Source: Bradyrhizobium liaoningense (GTDB taxonomy: Bacteria; Pseudomonadota; Alphaproteobacteria; Rhizobiales; Xanthobacteraceae). From it: a stretch of DNA of 64,000 nucleotides. The stretch is from NCBI RefSeq assembly GCF_018130785.1, contig NZ_JAFCJT010000006.1, positions 62,001 through 126,000 on the forward strand. The letters run 5' to 3'. This document shows positions 49,658-58,170 of this stretch, in pieces (within the stretch, counting starts at the first letter, position 1; the number at the start of each line of letters is the position of its first letter). The position numbers and the translations under genes are program-made. The notes under the pieces are model-generated. The model was not told the origin of the DNA. It ran no database searches and worked only from the letters and a program-made list of their open reading frames with translations.

Positions 49658-51211
49658 ATGAACCTCGCTCACCATCTGCTGCGCGCTGCCAAGGCCGACG
49701 CATCGGCGCCGGCGCTGCTCAAGGGGTTGACGCCGGTCGCCGACTACGGCCGGCTCGCCACGACGGTTGCGTCGCTCGCTGCATCTTTGCGGCGGCGTTT
49801 TGGCCTCGCAAAGGGCGACCGCGTCGCACTGCTGATGAAGAACGTGCCTGATTATGTCGCCTGCCTCTATGCCTGCTGGCATGCCGGGCTGGTCGCCGTT
49901 CCCATCAATGCAAAGCTGCATCCGCGCGAAGTTGCGTTCATTCTGGAGAACTCCGGCGCGACCGTCGTCTTCGTGACCGAGGACATGGCGAGCGTCGCGT
50001 CGGAAGCGCTGGCGCTCGGCGCGACCAAGCCTCGTGTCGTCGAGGTCGGCTCGGCCGAGCATCGCGGCCTGGAGAAGGCCGATGGGATCGCCATCGCCGA
50101 TGTCGCGATCACCGATCCCGCCTGGATCTTCTACACCAGCGGCACCACCGGTCGGCCCAAGGGCGCGGTGCTGAGCCATCGCAATCTGCTTGCGATGTCG
50201 CTGAACTATCTCGCCGAGATCAATCCGGTCGTCCCCGGTGAGGCGCTGCTGCACGCCGCGCCGATGTCGCACGGCTCCGGCCTCTACATGGTGCCGCATG
50301 TGCTCGGCATGGGAGCGCAGATCATTCCGGAAAGCGGCCGCTTCGAGCCGGACGAGATTCTCGAGCTGACGGCAAAGCGCGACGGCGTCTCCTTCTTCGC
50401 CGCGCCGACCATGGTGCGGCGCCTCACAGTGGCGGCAGTGACGGCGGGTGCCACCGCGCCGGGGTTGAAGACCATCATCTATGGCGGCGGTCCGATGTAT
50501 GTCGCCGATTGCAAGGCGGCGCTCGCCGCGTTCGGGCCCAAACTCGCGCAGATCTATGGTCAGGGCGAGACGCCGATGACCATCACCTGTTTGCCGAAGT
50601 CCATGCATGTCGACGCCGGCCATCCGCGCCACGAGGAGCGCCTCGCATCAGTGGGCATTGCACAGGGCGTGGTGCAGGTGCGTACCGTGGACGAAGCGGG
50701 GCGGGAGGTTGCACCCGGTGAGGTCGGCGAGATCGTCGTGCGCGGCGATACCGTCATGTCCGGCTACTGGCAGAACCCGGACGCCACCGCGAACACGCTG
50801 CGCGACGGCTGGCTCTACACCGGCGACATGGGCGCCTTCGATGCGGAGGGCTTCCTCACGCTGAAGGACCGCTCCAAGGACGTCATCATCTCCGGCGGCA
50901 CCAACATCTATCCGCGCGAGGTCGAGGAGGTGCTGCTACGGCATGAGGCCGTCGCCGAAGTCTCGGTCATCGGCCGGCCGCATCCGGAATGGGGTGAGGA
51001 GGTGGTGGCCATCGTGGTTCCCGCCGAGGGCAGGGCGGTGACGCGGGACGAACTCGACCAGATGTGCAATGCCTGGATCGCACGCTTCAAGCGGCCGAAG
51101 CATTATTACGTCACCGGCGAGCTGCCGAAGAACAGCTACGGCAAGATCGTGAAGACGGAGTTGCGCACGCTGCTGGCGGAGTCCTCCGCGCGTCTCACCC
51201 AGATGGACTGA
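49658..51211 (+). CDS. AMP-forming acyl-CoA synthetase
   Basis: A 517-residue adenylate-forming enzyme that activates a carboxylic acid with ATP and CoA. Core motifs in order: FYTSGTTGRPKGAVLSH (P-loop, ~residue 156), IYGQGETPM (A5), LYTGDMGAFDAEGFLTL (A7), RSKDVIISGGTNIYPREVE (hinge, A8) and the C-terminal SYGKIVKTEL with the A10 catalytic Lys. All key residues are present. GGGGAGG precedes the ATG. It lies between the ACAD gene and a CoA-transferase homologue and is probably co-transcribed with both. Confidence 0.94.
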   Translation: MNLAHHLLRAAKADASAPALLKGLTPVADYGRLATTVASLAASLRRRFGLAKGDRVALLMKNVPDYVACLYACWHAGLVAVPINAKLHPREVAFILENSGATVVFVTEDMASVASEALALGATKPRVVEVGSAEHRGLEKADGIAIADVAITDPAWIFYTSGTTGRPKGAVLSHRNLLAMSLNYLAEINPVVPGEALLHAAPMSHGSGLYMVPHVLGMGAQIIPESGRFEPDEILELTAKRDGVSFFAAPTMVRRLTVAAVTAGATAPGLKTIIYGGGPMYVADCKAALAAFGPKLAQIYGQGETPMTITCLPKSMHVDAGHPRHEERLASVGIAQGVVQVRTVDEAGREVAPGEVGEIVVRGDTVMSGYWQNPDATANTLRDGWLYTGDMGAFDAEGFLTLKDRSKDVIISGGTNIYPREVEEVLLRHEAVAEVSVIGRPHPEWGEEVVAIVVPAEGRAVTRDELDQMCNAWIARFKRPKHYYVTGELPKNSYGKIVKTELRTLLAESSARLTQMD

Positions 51212-51218
51212 GGTGGCG

Positions 51219-52469
51219 ATGTCCGGGGACGCGCCGCCGATCGATTTCTCCGGCTTGATCCGCGATGGCGATCTCGTCGTGTGCGGGCAGGCGACGGCGG
51301 AGCCGGTCACCCTCACCGAGGCGCTGATGGCGCAGGCGGCAGATCTGCCGCCCTTCCGCATGATGGTCGGGCCTGCGTTCTCTGACACGTTCTCCGCCGC
51401 TTGCCCGCCCAACGTCTCGTTCCAGAGCTATGGCGTGATCGGCAATACGCGGCGGCTGGCCAAGGCCGGGCGGCTCGACGTGATCCCAAGCAATTACAGC
51501 GCCTTCTGTGCCGACTTCGCCGCACGCCGCCACAAGGCCGATGTCGTTCTGGTGCAACTCGCCGAAGCCGGTGACGGGCGGCTGAGTGCCAGCCTCTCCA
51601 ACGACTATGTCATTGATGCCGCGCGCGGCGCACGCCTCGTCATCGCCGAGATCAATCCCGACGCGCCCTTCACGTTCGGGGCGGAATGGCCGGTGGACGT
51701 AACGATCCATGTGCGCGTGGCGGCTCGCCGCCCGCCGGTTGAATTGGCCTCGCCGCCGCTCGACGAGGTTTCGCGGCGCATTGCGGCGCATGCGGCGGGC
51801 CTGATTTCCGACGGCAGCACGCTTCAGTTCGGCGTGGGACGCATTCCAGACGCGATCCTGTCCTCCCTGTCCCATGTTCGCAATCTCGGCATCCATTCCG
51901 GCCTGATCAACGACGCCGTCGTCGGTCTCATCGCGCGCGGCGCGGTGACGAATGCGGAGAAGGGCATCGACGCCGGTATCTCCGTCACCAATCAGGTGAT
52001 CGGGACAAGGCGGCTCTACCGCTTCGTGCACGAGAACAAGGCGGTCGCGGTGCGGCCGACGTCATATACGCATGGTCAGAACGTACTGGCACGGATCCAC
52101 CGGTTGGTCGCGATCAACTCGGCGCTTCAGGTCGGGCTCGATGGCAGCGTGAACTCCGAAACGCTGAATGGCATAGCGATCGGAGCGATCGGCGGACAGC
52201 TCGATTTCGTGCGCGGGGCCAATGCGTCGCCCGGGGGCAGGGCGATCATCGCGCTGCCGGCGACGGCGTCCGACGGAACCAGCCGCATTGTCGCCAATGT
52301 GGAGACCGTGACGACGCCGCGCGCCGATGTCGATGCCATCGTTACCGAATGGGGTATCGCGGAGCTGCGCGGCTGCGGCCTTGCCGAGCGCGCGCGGCGC
52401 ATGATCGCGATCGCGGCGCCCGGGCACCGCGAGGCGCTGTCGGCACGGCTCCGCGGCTCCGCGGGCTAG
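51219..52469 (+). CDS. Acetyl-CoA hydrolase/4-hydroxybutyrate CoA-transferase-family protein
   Basis: A 416-residue member of the class I (Cat1-like) CoA-transferase family. The nucleotide-loop-like GVGRIPDAILSSL (~205-217) and the FVRGANASPGGRAIIALPAT region (~325) are family hallmarks. The position where the catalytic Glu is expected (GIHSEM or GIHTEM) reads GIHSGLIND, with Gly228, so the usual glutamyl-CoA intermediate cannot form there. It may act as a hydrolase by another residue or be non-catalytic. The ATG at 51219 has AGGTGG upstream; the in-frame GTG at 51213 is possible. It ends 1 bp from a convergent gene. Confidence 0.85.
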   Translation: MSGDAPPIDFSGLIRDGDLVVCGQATAEPVTLTEALMAQAADLPPFRMMVGPAFSDTFSAACPPNVSFQSYGVIGNTRRLAKAGRLDVIPSNYSAFCADFAARRHKADVVLVQLAEAGDGRLSASLSNDYVIDAARGARLVIAEINPDAPFTFGAEWPVDVTIHVRVAARRPPVELASPPLDEVSRRIAAHAAGLISDGSTLQFGVGRIPDAILSSLSHVRNLGIHSGLINDAVVGLIARGAVTNAEKGIDAGISVTNQVIGTRRLYRFVHENKAVAVRPTSYTHGQNVLARIHRLVAINSALQVGLDGSVNSETLNGIAIGAIGGQLDFVRGANASPGGRAIIALPATASDGTSRIVANVETVTTPRADVDAIVTEWGIAELRGCGLAERARRMIAIAAPGHREALSARLRGSAG

Positions 52470-52470
52470 C

Positions 52471-53007
52471 TCAGTTCATCATTGCGAGCGTCGGACGCTG
52501 GCTCTCGCCGGACCCGATGATAGCAGGGAGATCCGTCGCCTCGCCGGCGATCATGCCCGACATCTGCCAGAATAAATGCGCGAGGCGGGAGAACACCAGC
52601 CGCTCGCGCTCGGCAGGAACGGTACCATCAGGGACCGTCACGGTTTCGAGGCCGACCACTTTCTTGAAATCGGGCCAGATCGTCATCGACTGCGCGATCA
52701 CGGAGTAGCAGCGCGGATCGTCATCGCTCTCGTCGGGCGCCGGCGGCAGACCGGGATATTGCGTCGGTGCGGCGTAGAACTTGTAGGCACCATAGCCGAG
52801 CTGGAGCAGGAACTTTTCGGAGACGGCAACGTCCGCGGCAAAGGACACCAGCCGCGCCTCGCTCAGCACGTCGGGGTCGATTGCGCCGAGGTCCGATGCG
52901 CGCAGCGCCGAGCAGAAGGCGAGGTCGCGATTGTGCTCGCGGAGCAGATTGGCCAGCGGCTGCTGCTGTTGCACGGTGTCGGTGAGCAGGATGATGGTCT
53001 TGAGCAT
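52471..53007 (-). CDS. Formyltransferase-like protein, degenerate active site
   Basis: A 178-residue protein of uncertain function. Its layout resembles small methionyl-tRNA/sugar formyltransferase-like proteins: LLTDTVQQQQPLANLLREHN at the start, YKFYAAPTQYPGLPPAP where NFHPxPPxYPGxxP is usual, and VGLETVTVPDGTVPAERERL then LAHLFWQM at the end. The Asn and His expected for catalysis are Lys and Tyr. It is the last gene of the minus-strand set with a putative glycosyltransferase 12 bp upstream, which suggests a sugar- or surface-modifying role (inference). Confidence 0.6.
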   Translation of the reverse strand: MLKTIILLTDTVQQQQPLANLLREHNRDLAFCSALRASDLGAIDPDVLSEARLVSFAADVAVSEKFLLQLGYGAYKFYAAPTQYPGLPPAPDESDDDPRCYSVIAQSMTIWPDFKKVVGLETVTVPDGTVPAERERLVFSRLAHLFWQMSGMIAGEATDLPAIIGSGESQRPTLAMMN

Positions 53008-53019
53008 CGATGGTGTCCG

Positions 53020-54339
53020 TCAGGGAAAGAGATGTCGGGCGGTCATGACCGCATCGTCGGCCGCGTGGTGGGCGAAGAAGTCGTTGGCGATGCGCTGCCC
53101 CGGCGCGATCTCCAGGATACGGTAGCGCGCCAGTGCTGCGGCATCGCGCGCTGCGCCGACGTCTTCCTGCCAGGCGCAGAGCGACAGCTCGAGCCGGCCA
53201 TATCCGCCGCAATCGGCGGCGTAGGCGCCGGTCACAGCTTCCACCGTCGCGGCAACCGCGCCCGCGTCGCTGGCCGAGATGTCGCGCAGGATCACGGCAA
53301 CGCCGTTGGCGGTCTCGGGCTTCGCGGTCATGACCATGAAGGCATCGCGGGCGCCGGTGCGGCCGGCACGGCGGGCGGAGCGCACGATGCTTGCAAAGGC
53401 CGGATCGGGCCCGAGCTCCATCGTCGTCGTCTGCCGGTCATGCAGGATCGTGGCGCGCATCGCACCGAGATCGCCCTTCAGCGCGTGATAGGACCTTGGC
53501 AGCCACACGGTATCGAGCGGCACTTGCGACGAGGTCAGGCTCCAGGCCTGGTCGAGCAGATAGCCCTCCCAGATCGCAGGATAGGACGCGGCAAGCTGCT
53601 GCCAGGCACGCAGCAGCATCTCGGCACGCTCGGTGCGGCCGAGATAGAGCGTGCGCGCCGACATCTCCCAGCGATTCCACTTGTGGAGCGCGACGTCGCA
53701 GCCGAGGAACGACGGCAGCAGCGGCGCTTCGCGCAAGGTCGCGCCGGCTTCGACGAAGAGCAGCGGCTCGCGAAATTTGTTCCACATCCGCACCATGAAC
53801 TCGGCCTTCTCGAAGCAGAGCACGCGGTCGTCGAGCTGGGTATCGATCGGCTCGATATGGCAGGCGAGGTCGAACCGCTCGAGCGAGTGCCGGAGCGCGA
53901 ATGCGGCGATCGGGTCGCCACCGCGCGGGTAGCAGGAGACGACCCGCGGACCAACCGTGGACTTATCGGCGGCGGTGAGGAGCTTCGACCAGCCGATGCC
54001 GCCCCACCACAGCTCGTGCGGGCCGTCCGCGCCGCAGGGGCCGACGGTGCCGAATTCGGTCAGCTTGGACTTGAGGAAGTCGAAGCCGGGATTCTCGCTC
54101 CTGGGGATGACAACGGCGCAGCTGGGCGTGAACGAGCGGTAAAACAGCTCGGCCGCCGCGCCGCTTAGCGGCTCGTTGAGGATGATGACGCCGTCCCGCC
54201 GGCTGTCCGGCCGCTCGTCAAGCGTCGGCGCGCCGTACTCGCCGACCAGCCGGTCCAGGCGGTCGCGCTGGGGCCGGCCGAGCCTGATACCGCCGGATTG
54301 CAGCAGTCGATCGAGATTTTCGTGCGTCCCGTCCGTCAA
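53020..54339 (-). CDS. Putative glycosyltransferase of the flagellar-locus modification set
   Basis: A 439-residue protein I cannot name. Residues ~130-300 look like a nucleotide-sugar transferase domain: an Asp-containing CDVALHKWNRWEMSARTLYLGRT stretch (split here), followed by LLRAWQQL and YLLDQAWSL, resembles the D-x-A..., SGTLYxG, LLxxW and DQxxL pattern of GT-A enzymes. N-terminal (~1-125) and C-terminal (~310-439) parts are unassigned. The only usable start is TTG at 54339, since an in-frame stop lies just upstream. It lies 60 bp after the large HAD gene on the same strand. Confidence 0.5.
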   Translation of the reverse strand: MTDGTHENLDRLLQSGGIRLGRPQRDRLDRLVGEYGAPTLDERPDSRRDGVIILNEPLSGAAAELFYRSFTPSCAVVIPRSENPGFDFLKSKLTEFGTVGPCGADGPHELWWGGIGWSKLLTAADKSTVGPRVVSCYPRGGDPIAAFALRHSLERFDLACHIEPIDTQLDDRVLCFEKAEFMVRMWNKFREPLLFVEAGATLREAPLLPSFLGCDVALHKWNRWEMSARTLYLGRTERAEMLLRAWQQLAASYPAIWEGYLLDQAWSLTSSQVPLDTVWLPRSYHALKGDLGAMRATILHDRQTTTMELGPDPAFASIVRSARRAGRTGARDAFMVMTAKPETANGVAVILRDISASDAGAVAATVEAVTGAYAADCGGYGRLELSLCAWQEDVGAARDAAALARYRILEIAPGQRIANDFFAHHAADDAVMTARHLFP

Positions 54340-54399
54340 TTCGGTACCCCCGGTCCCAGCCCTTGGACTTCAACGTCCCGAGTGGCGCGATCAGGCGAA

Positions 54400-56814
54400 C
54401 TATTTGGGATTGGAACCGAGCGGTGTGATTGCGACGGAGTAGATCGCGATGTCGTGCGTCATTGGCGCGGCCGGGATCAGCAGGCAGCCGTCCTCGGTCT
54501 CGGCGCGATAGTGGTCGCCGTTCCTCTGAATCCGGGCATAGACCAGACATTCAGCCGCGATGCCGAGCACGTCCTGGCTCTCGGCGGCGTCGCGGAGGTC
54601 GTCGGCGGTCTGGATGGTTACGCCATGCAGCAGGCCTTCGGCGGCGAATTTCGGCAGCGGCAGCGCGATCATGGCAATGCCCATCGCGCGCGAGACCGGA
54701 ATACGCACGCGCAACTCGCCAAGGCCGGTGCGATGGACGGTGACCGTCTCGAGCGTCGCGTCGCCGCTGGCGCGGAATAACCCGACCTGGACCGGACCCG
54801 AGGGGCTCTCCTCGAAGACATCGGCGGGCAGGCGGTTGGCGCCGAACAGCGTGTAGAGATAGGCGTGAGACGGCGAGAGGCGCGCGAAGCTGCCCGCAAG
54901 CCACATCGGCGGCGCGGCCGACGCGCAGGCAGCCGAAAGGCCGCGTGCGGTGATCTGCCGGCGGATGAAATCGCCGTCGAGCATCGGCGCCAGTGCATGC
55001 GTGCCGAGATTGACGTCATGCTTCAATTCGCCGAGCACTGCGAGCTCGTCATCGTCGGGCAGCAGCAAGAGACGCGCCAATGTCGCCGTGCACCAGCGCG
55101 CGGCGATCCCGGCCACGGCATAGGGCCTGAGGCCAAGGTCGAGCGCGACGTCTTCGCAGCTTTCGGCAAAGGCGAGGGCGCCAGCCTGGATCTCGGCGGC
55201 CAGCGCGATCTGGCTTTCGGGGCGTGGATTGATCTCGCGCAGCACCTGGTCGCCGTCATAGTCGCGCACCGACCCGTCGGCCGAGCAGCAGATCTGCTCC
55301 AGCAGCGCGACGTTGCGGATCAACATGCGTTTGACATGCGGCGTGACCACGAGGTCGGAGATCAATCCTTCCGCGCTGTCTTCCTCGGCGATGTCGTCGA
55401 AGGCATCGTCGAGCGACATCAGATAGGCGCCGTGGAGACGGATCTTGACGCCTTCGAGGTCGAAGATTTGGCGCAGCGCCTTCTGCACACTGCCGGAATA
55501 ACCGAGATCGGCGAGCACGAGGTCGGTACAGTCGTCGAAGCCGGGGATGACGTGGCGAAGATAAGTGAGCAGCCGGGTGCGCAGGCCGGCGGCAAGCTCG
55601 ACGATTTCCGCCGGATCGATCAACTCCGGAAGTGCCTCGGCCAGCGCCTCCCCTGTGGCAATTCCATCGGGCAAGCCGGCGAAGAACGTGGCGACCCTCG
55701 GTGGCATCGTCTTCACGATGTCGTGGAAGGTCGGCGCGTCAATCTTGAGGACTTTACCGAGGAGATCGACGATCGGCTGCATCGTGTCGGCCGAGGCAAT
55801 CAGGCTGACGCGGCGGTTGATCTCGAGATAGGCCGAACCCATGCCGTGCAGGTCCTGCCAGATCCGGTGCGCCAGAAAGCCGTCACGGCCGAGGAAGCCG
55901 AGCGCGACCTTTCGGCCGGGGCCGGACACCTCTTCGCAACGCCTGGCGATGAAGGCGTCGAATGCGCCCATGACCGGGCCGAGTACGGTCAGCCCCAAAT
56001 GGAAGGCTGGAGATTTCTCGGCACTGCGGGCCGCGACCATGCGCCGTAGCGTTCGCGCACCATGATCAAGCCGCGACGGCGCGCCGGCACACAACAGTTC
56101 GAACAGCGCCGCCTCGCGCTGAAACCTTGAGGCCAATTGCGCGGGCGCCTGCGGATAATAGCGCGGCCGGATGCCGTGGCGCTTTGCGCCCTTGATGTCG
56201 GCCGTCTCGTTGTCGCCGACGTGAATGGAGGAATTCGCGTCCACGCCCTGTTCCGACAGATATGTCGCAAACAGCGTCTCGCTCTTGCTGCTGCCATGGT
56301 CGCAGGACGCGTAGAGGAAGTCCCAGGTCAGCCCGGGACGGCAGGCTCGCAGCAGTCGCGCCAGCCGGCCCGAATCCCAGTACGTGTCGGAGATGAATCC
56401 GACGCGATGGCCGGCGCGCTTCATGTCCAGATATTGCCGGATCATGTCGGGGTTGGCGCGGCACAGCTCGAGCTCCGCCGAAAACTCCGATTCGACCAGA
56501 TCGCTCAAATGGCTGCGCGTGAGGCCGAACAGCTTGAATGGAAAACAGGAATAGATCTCTTCGATATGTACTTCGCCGGCGTCGCGCTTCTCCTTCGCGA
56601 TTCGGCGCGCATGCGATTCGGCCTGGATTCGATGCTGAACGAAACTGGCGGAAACATTCGGATAAGTTCTTGAAATGCCGGAAAGCTCGTAAGTCCTTTC
56701 AAATACGCCATCTGGCGTGGTGCAGGCGCGAAGCAGAAACGTATCGAAAACATCGAACGACCAAGCAGAAACAATTTGCGCGCAGTGCCTCGCATCGGCC
56801 GTTGCGATCTTCAT
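54400..56814 (-). CDS. Large HAD hydrolase plus PRTase-like protein (COG5610-like)
   Basis: An 804-residue multidomain protein. Residues ~15-225 are a HAD phosphatase-like domain: SFDVFDT (nucleophile Asp21, with Phe in place of the second acid), FISDTYWDS (~139), SSKSET with Lys (~175) and HVGDNETADIKGA (~198). Residues ~265-480 match the region that follows HAD in COG5610 proteins, with LGRDG (~308) and LADLGYSGSVQ (~434), a phosphoribosyltransferase-like pattern. The last ~250 residues are unassigned. Such proteins occur in polysaccharide and surface-sugar loci. Next to flagellin genes it suggests filament or envelope modification (inference). The promoter gap upstream has GATTCAAAA repeats. 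Confidence 0.7.
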   Translation of the reverse strand: MKIATADARHCAQIVSAWSFDVFDTFLLRACTTPDGVFERTYELSGISRTYPNVSASFVQHRIQAESHARRIAKEKRDAGEVHIEEIYSCFPFKLFGLTRSHLSDLVESEFSAELELCRANPDMIRQYLDMKRAGHRVGFISDTYWDSGRLARLLRACRPGLTWDFLYASCDHGSSKSETLFATYLSEQGVDANSSIHVGDNETADIKGAKRHGIRPRYYPQAPAQLASRFQREAALFELLCAGAPSRLDHGARTLRRMVAARSAEKSPAFHLGLTVLGPVMGAFDAFIARRCEEVSGPGRKVALGFLGRDGFLAHRIWQDLHGMGSAYLEINRRVSLIASADTMQPIVDLLGKVLKIDAPTFHDIVKTMPPRVATFFAGLPDGIATGEALAEALPELIDPAEIVELAAGLRTRLLTYLRHVIPGFDDCTDLVLADLGYSGSVQKALRQIFDLEGVKIRLHGAYLMSLDDAFDDIAEEDSAEGLISDLVVTPHVKRMLIRNVALLEQICCSADGSVRDYDGDQVLREINPRPESQIALAAEIQAGALAFAESCEDVALDLGLRPYAVAGIAARWCTATLARLLLLPDDDELAVLGELKHDVNLGTHALAPMLDGDFIRRQITARGLSAACASAAPPMWLAGSFARLSPSHAYLYTLFGANRLPADVFEESPSGPVQVGLFRASGDATLETVTVHRTGLGELRVRIPVSRAMGIAMIALPLPKFAAEGLLHGVTIQTADDLRDAAESQDVLGIAAECLVYARIQRNGDHYRAETEDGCLLIPAAPMTHDIAIYSVAITPLGSNPK

Positions 56815-57327
56815 GTGGTAATTCCCCGTCCACCATGACGATTAACGTGCGGATGCGTGGAGTCAGGCGTCACAAATGCGAAAAAAGTTCACGCGCGATT
56901 CAAAATCGCATTCGTCGCGACTGACAGATTCAAAAAAATCGCTAGGTTCGAAAAAGGTGATTCGGAAAAAATTGCCGAGTGCGGAAGTCGTCTCGCGTTC
57001 ATTTACACTCGGAAACAATCGCTGCTTCGCGTGCGATGCGTGTGTCGTGTTCGATCACCTAGTGCCGCGTAATGTCAGCGTTTTCTCCCGAGTACATCTG
57101 TTCAGGATGGATGATCCGCCATGGCGCGAGACGATGTGATGATTGCAGATGTGATGCGCGCGCGATGCGCGAAGTCGGCAATTATTGCCCGATACTCGGC
57201 AAAAGATACCGGCTAACATCTTGAAAAATAACAAAAATTCTTCGCCCGGATTGTTTTGGCCCCGCGTTCAACGCCTGGAAGCCGTGTGGCATGTGCGCCG
57301 CCGGCGTTGCGGGTTGGAGGTTGCGGG
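56815..57327. promoter_or_regulatory. 513-bp AT-richer divergent regulatory gap with short repeats
   Basis: This gap separates the divergent HAD gene and ECF sigma gene and is visibly more AT-rich than its surroundings. It holds a repeated motif: GATTCAAAATCGC (56897-56909, inside the palindrome gcgatt-caa-aatcgc at 56895-56909), GATTCAAAAAAATCGC (56927-56942) and a weaker gattcggaaaaaattgc from about 56961. A 9-bp direct repeat gatgtgatg occurs at 57133 and 57148. Short open frames here have no family features or ribosome sites. It probably contains both promoters and regulator sites. Confidence 0.5.
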
Positions 57328-58026
57328 ATGAGTTACGCTGCTGATGTCTGGGCTCCCGCCGAAGCCGGGATCACGACGACGGCGCCGGTCGATGCGATCG
57401 TGCCGCTGACGCCGTCCGTGCCGCTCGCGCCGGACAGCGCGCCCGTTGCCGCCGAAATCGTCTACGACGAGGACAGTGAGCTTCTCGACAGGCTCGCAGC
57501 CGGCGACGAAGTTGCGTTCCGCGCGCTGGTCGAACGCCACATCGATCGCGCCTACGCAATCGCGCTGCGCATCGTCGGCAACGCGGCGGACGCCGAGGAC
57601 GTGGTGCAGGACACCATGCTCAAGATCTGGAGTCATCGCGGTCGCTGGCAGCACGGCCGCGCCAAATTCTCGACCTGGCTCTACCGCGTCATCTCCAACC
57701 GCTGCATCGATCTGCGCCGCAAGCCGCGCAACGAGAATGTCGAGGCCGTGCCTGAGGTCGCCGACGGTCAGCCCGGCGCCGTCGAGATCATCGAGCGCAA
57801 CGAGCTGAACGACATGCTGGAGCTCGCGATGCAGCGCCTGCCCGAGCAGCAGCGTATCGCGGTGATCTTCTCTTACCACGAGAACATGAGCAACGGCGAG
57901 ATCGCCCAGGTGATGGACACCACGGTCGCAGCCGTGGAGTCGCTGCTCAAGCGCGGCCGCCAGCAGCTTCGCCAGCTGCTGCGCAAGCACGAACGCGACA
58001 TCCGCACCGCGTTTACCGATTACTAA
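57328..58026 (+). CDS. ECF-type RNA polymerase sigma factor
   Basis: A 232-residue sigma-70-family factor with only regions 2 and 4, hence ECF type. Region 2 (~residues 50-125) includes NAADAEDVVQDTMLKIW and FSTWLYRVISNRCIDLRR; region 4 (~165-220) has LPEQQRIAVIF and the helix-turn-helix MSNGEIAQVMDTTVAAVESLLKRGRQQL. About 45 Pro/Ala-rich residues precede region 2. GGAGG lies 7 bp before the ATG. It is directly upstream of flagellin on the same strand, an unusual position for an ECF factor. No standard anti-sigma gene is adjacent, but see the 90-residue protein at 61336. Confidence 0.93.
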   Translation: MSYAADVWAPAEAGITTTAPVDAIVPLTPSVPLAPDSAPVAAEIVYDEDSELLDRLAAGDEVAFRALVERHIDRAYAIALRIVGNAADAEDVVQDTMLKIWSHRGRWQHGRAKFSTWLYRVISNRCIDLRRKPRNENVEAVPEVADGQPGAVEIIERNELNDMLELAMQRLPEQQRIAVIFSYHENMSNGEIAQVMDTTVAAVESLLKRGRQQLRQLLRKHERDIRTAFTDY

Positions 58027-58041
58027 CCATAAAATTGGCCT

Positions 58042-58057
58042 CGCGAAAATTTTCGCG
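58042..58057. promoter_or_regulatory. Perfect 16-bp palindrome CGCGAAAATTTTCGCG
   Basis: It lies 15 bp after the sigma-factor stop and ~115 bp before the flagellin start. It has no loop, so it fits a protein-binding site better than a terminator, and it is well placed to control flagellin. No matching regulator was identified. Confidence 0.4.
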
Positions 58058-58170
58058 CCTGATCTCCTTGCACTCCGCCGTTTGAGCGAACGGACGGGGC
58101 TGCGGTCCGCGTCGTCGTAAGTCGATTTTCACGATGCGGCACGCCATGCCCATCAGCACAGGAGCCTTCA

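Noticed and set aside
48401..50632. Minus-strand open frame of 743 codons across the ACAD and acyl-CoA synthetase genes
   Set aside because: Both plus-strand genes have complete motif sets. The antisense translation is His/Arg-rich shadow sequence.
56857..57139. Small open frames (71-87 codons) in the divergent gap before the sigma gene
   Set aside because: They lack ribosome sites and family features, and lie in AT-richer DNA with repeats; this reads better as regulatory sequence.
58027..58170. Possible sigma-54 or sigma-28 promoter before fliC
   Set aside because: I checked for GG-N10-GC and TAAA-N15-GCCGATAA patterns and found none with correct spacing.
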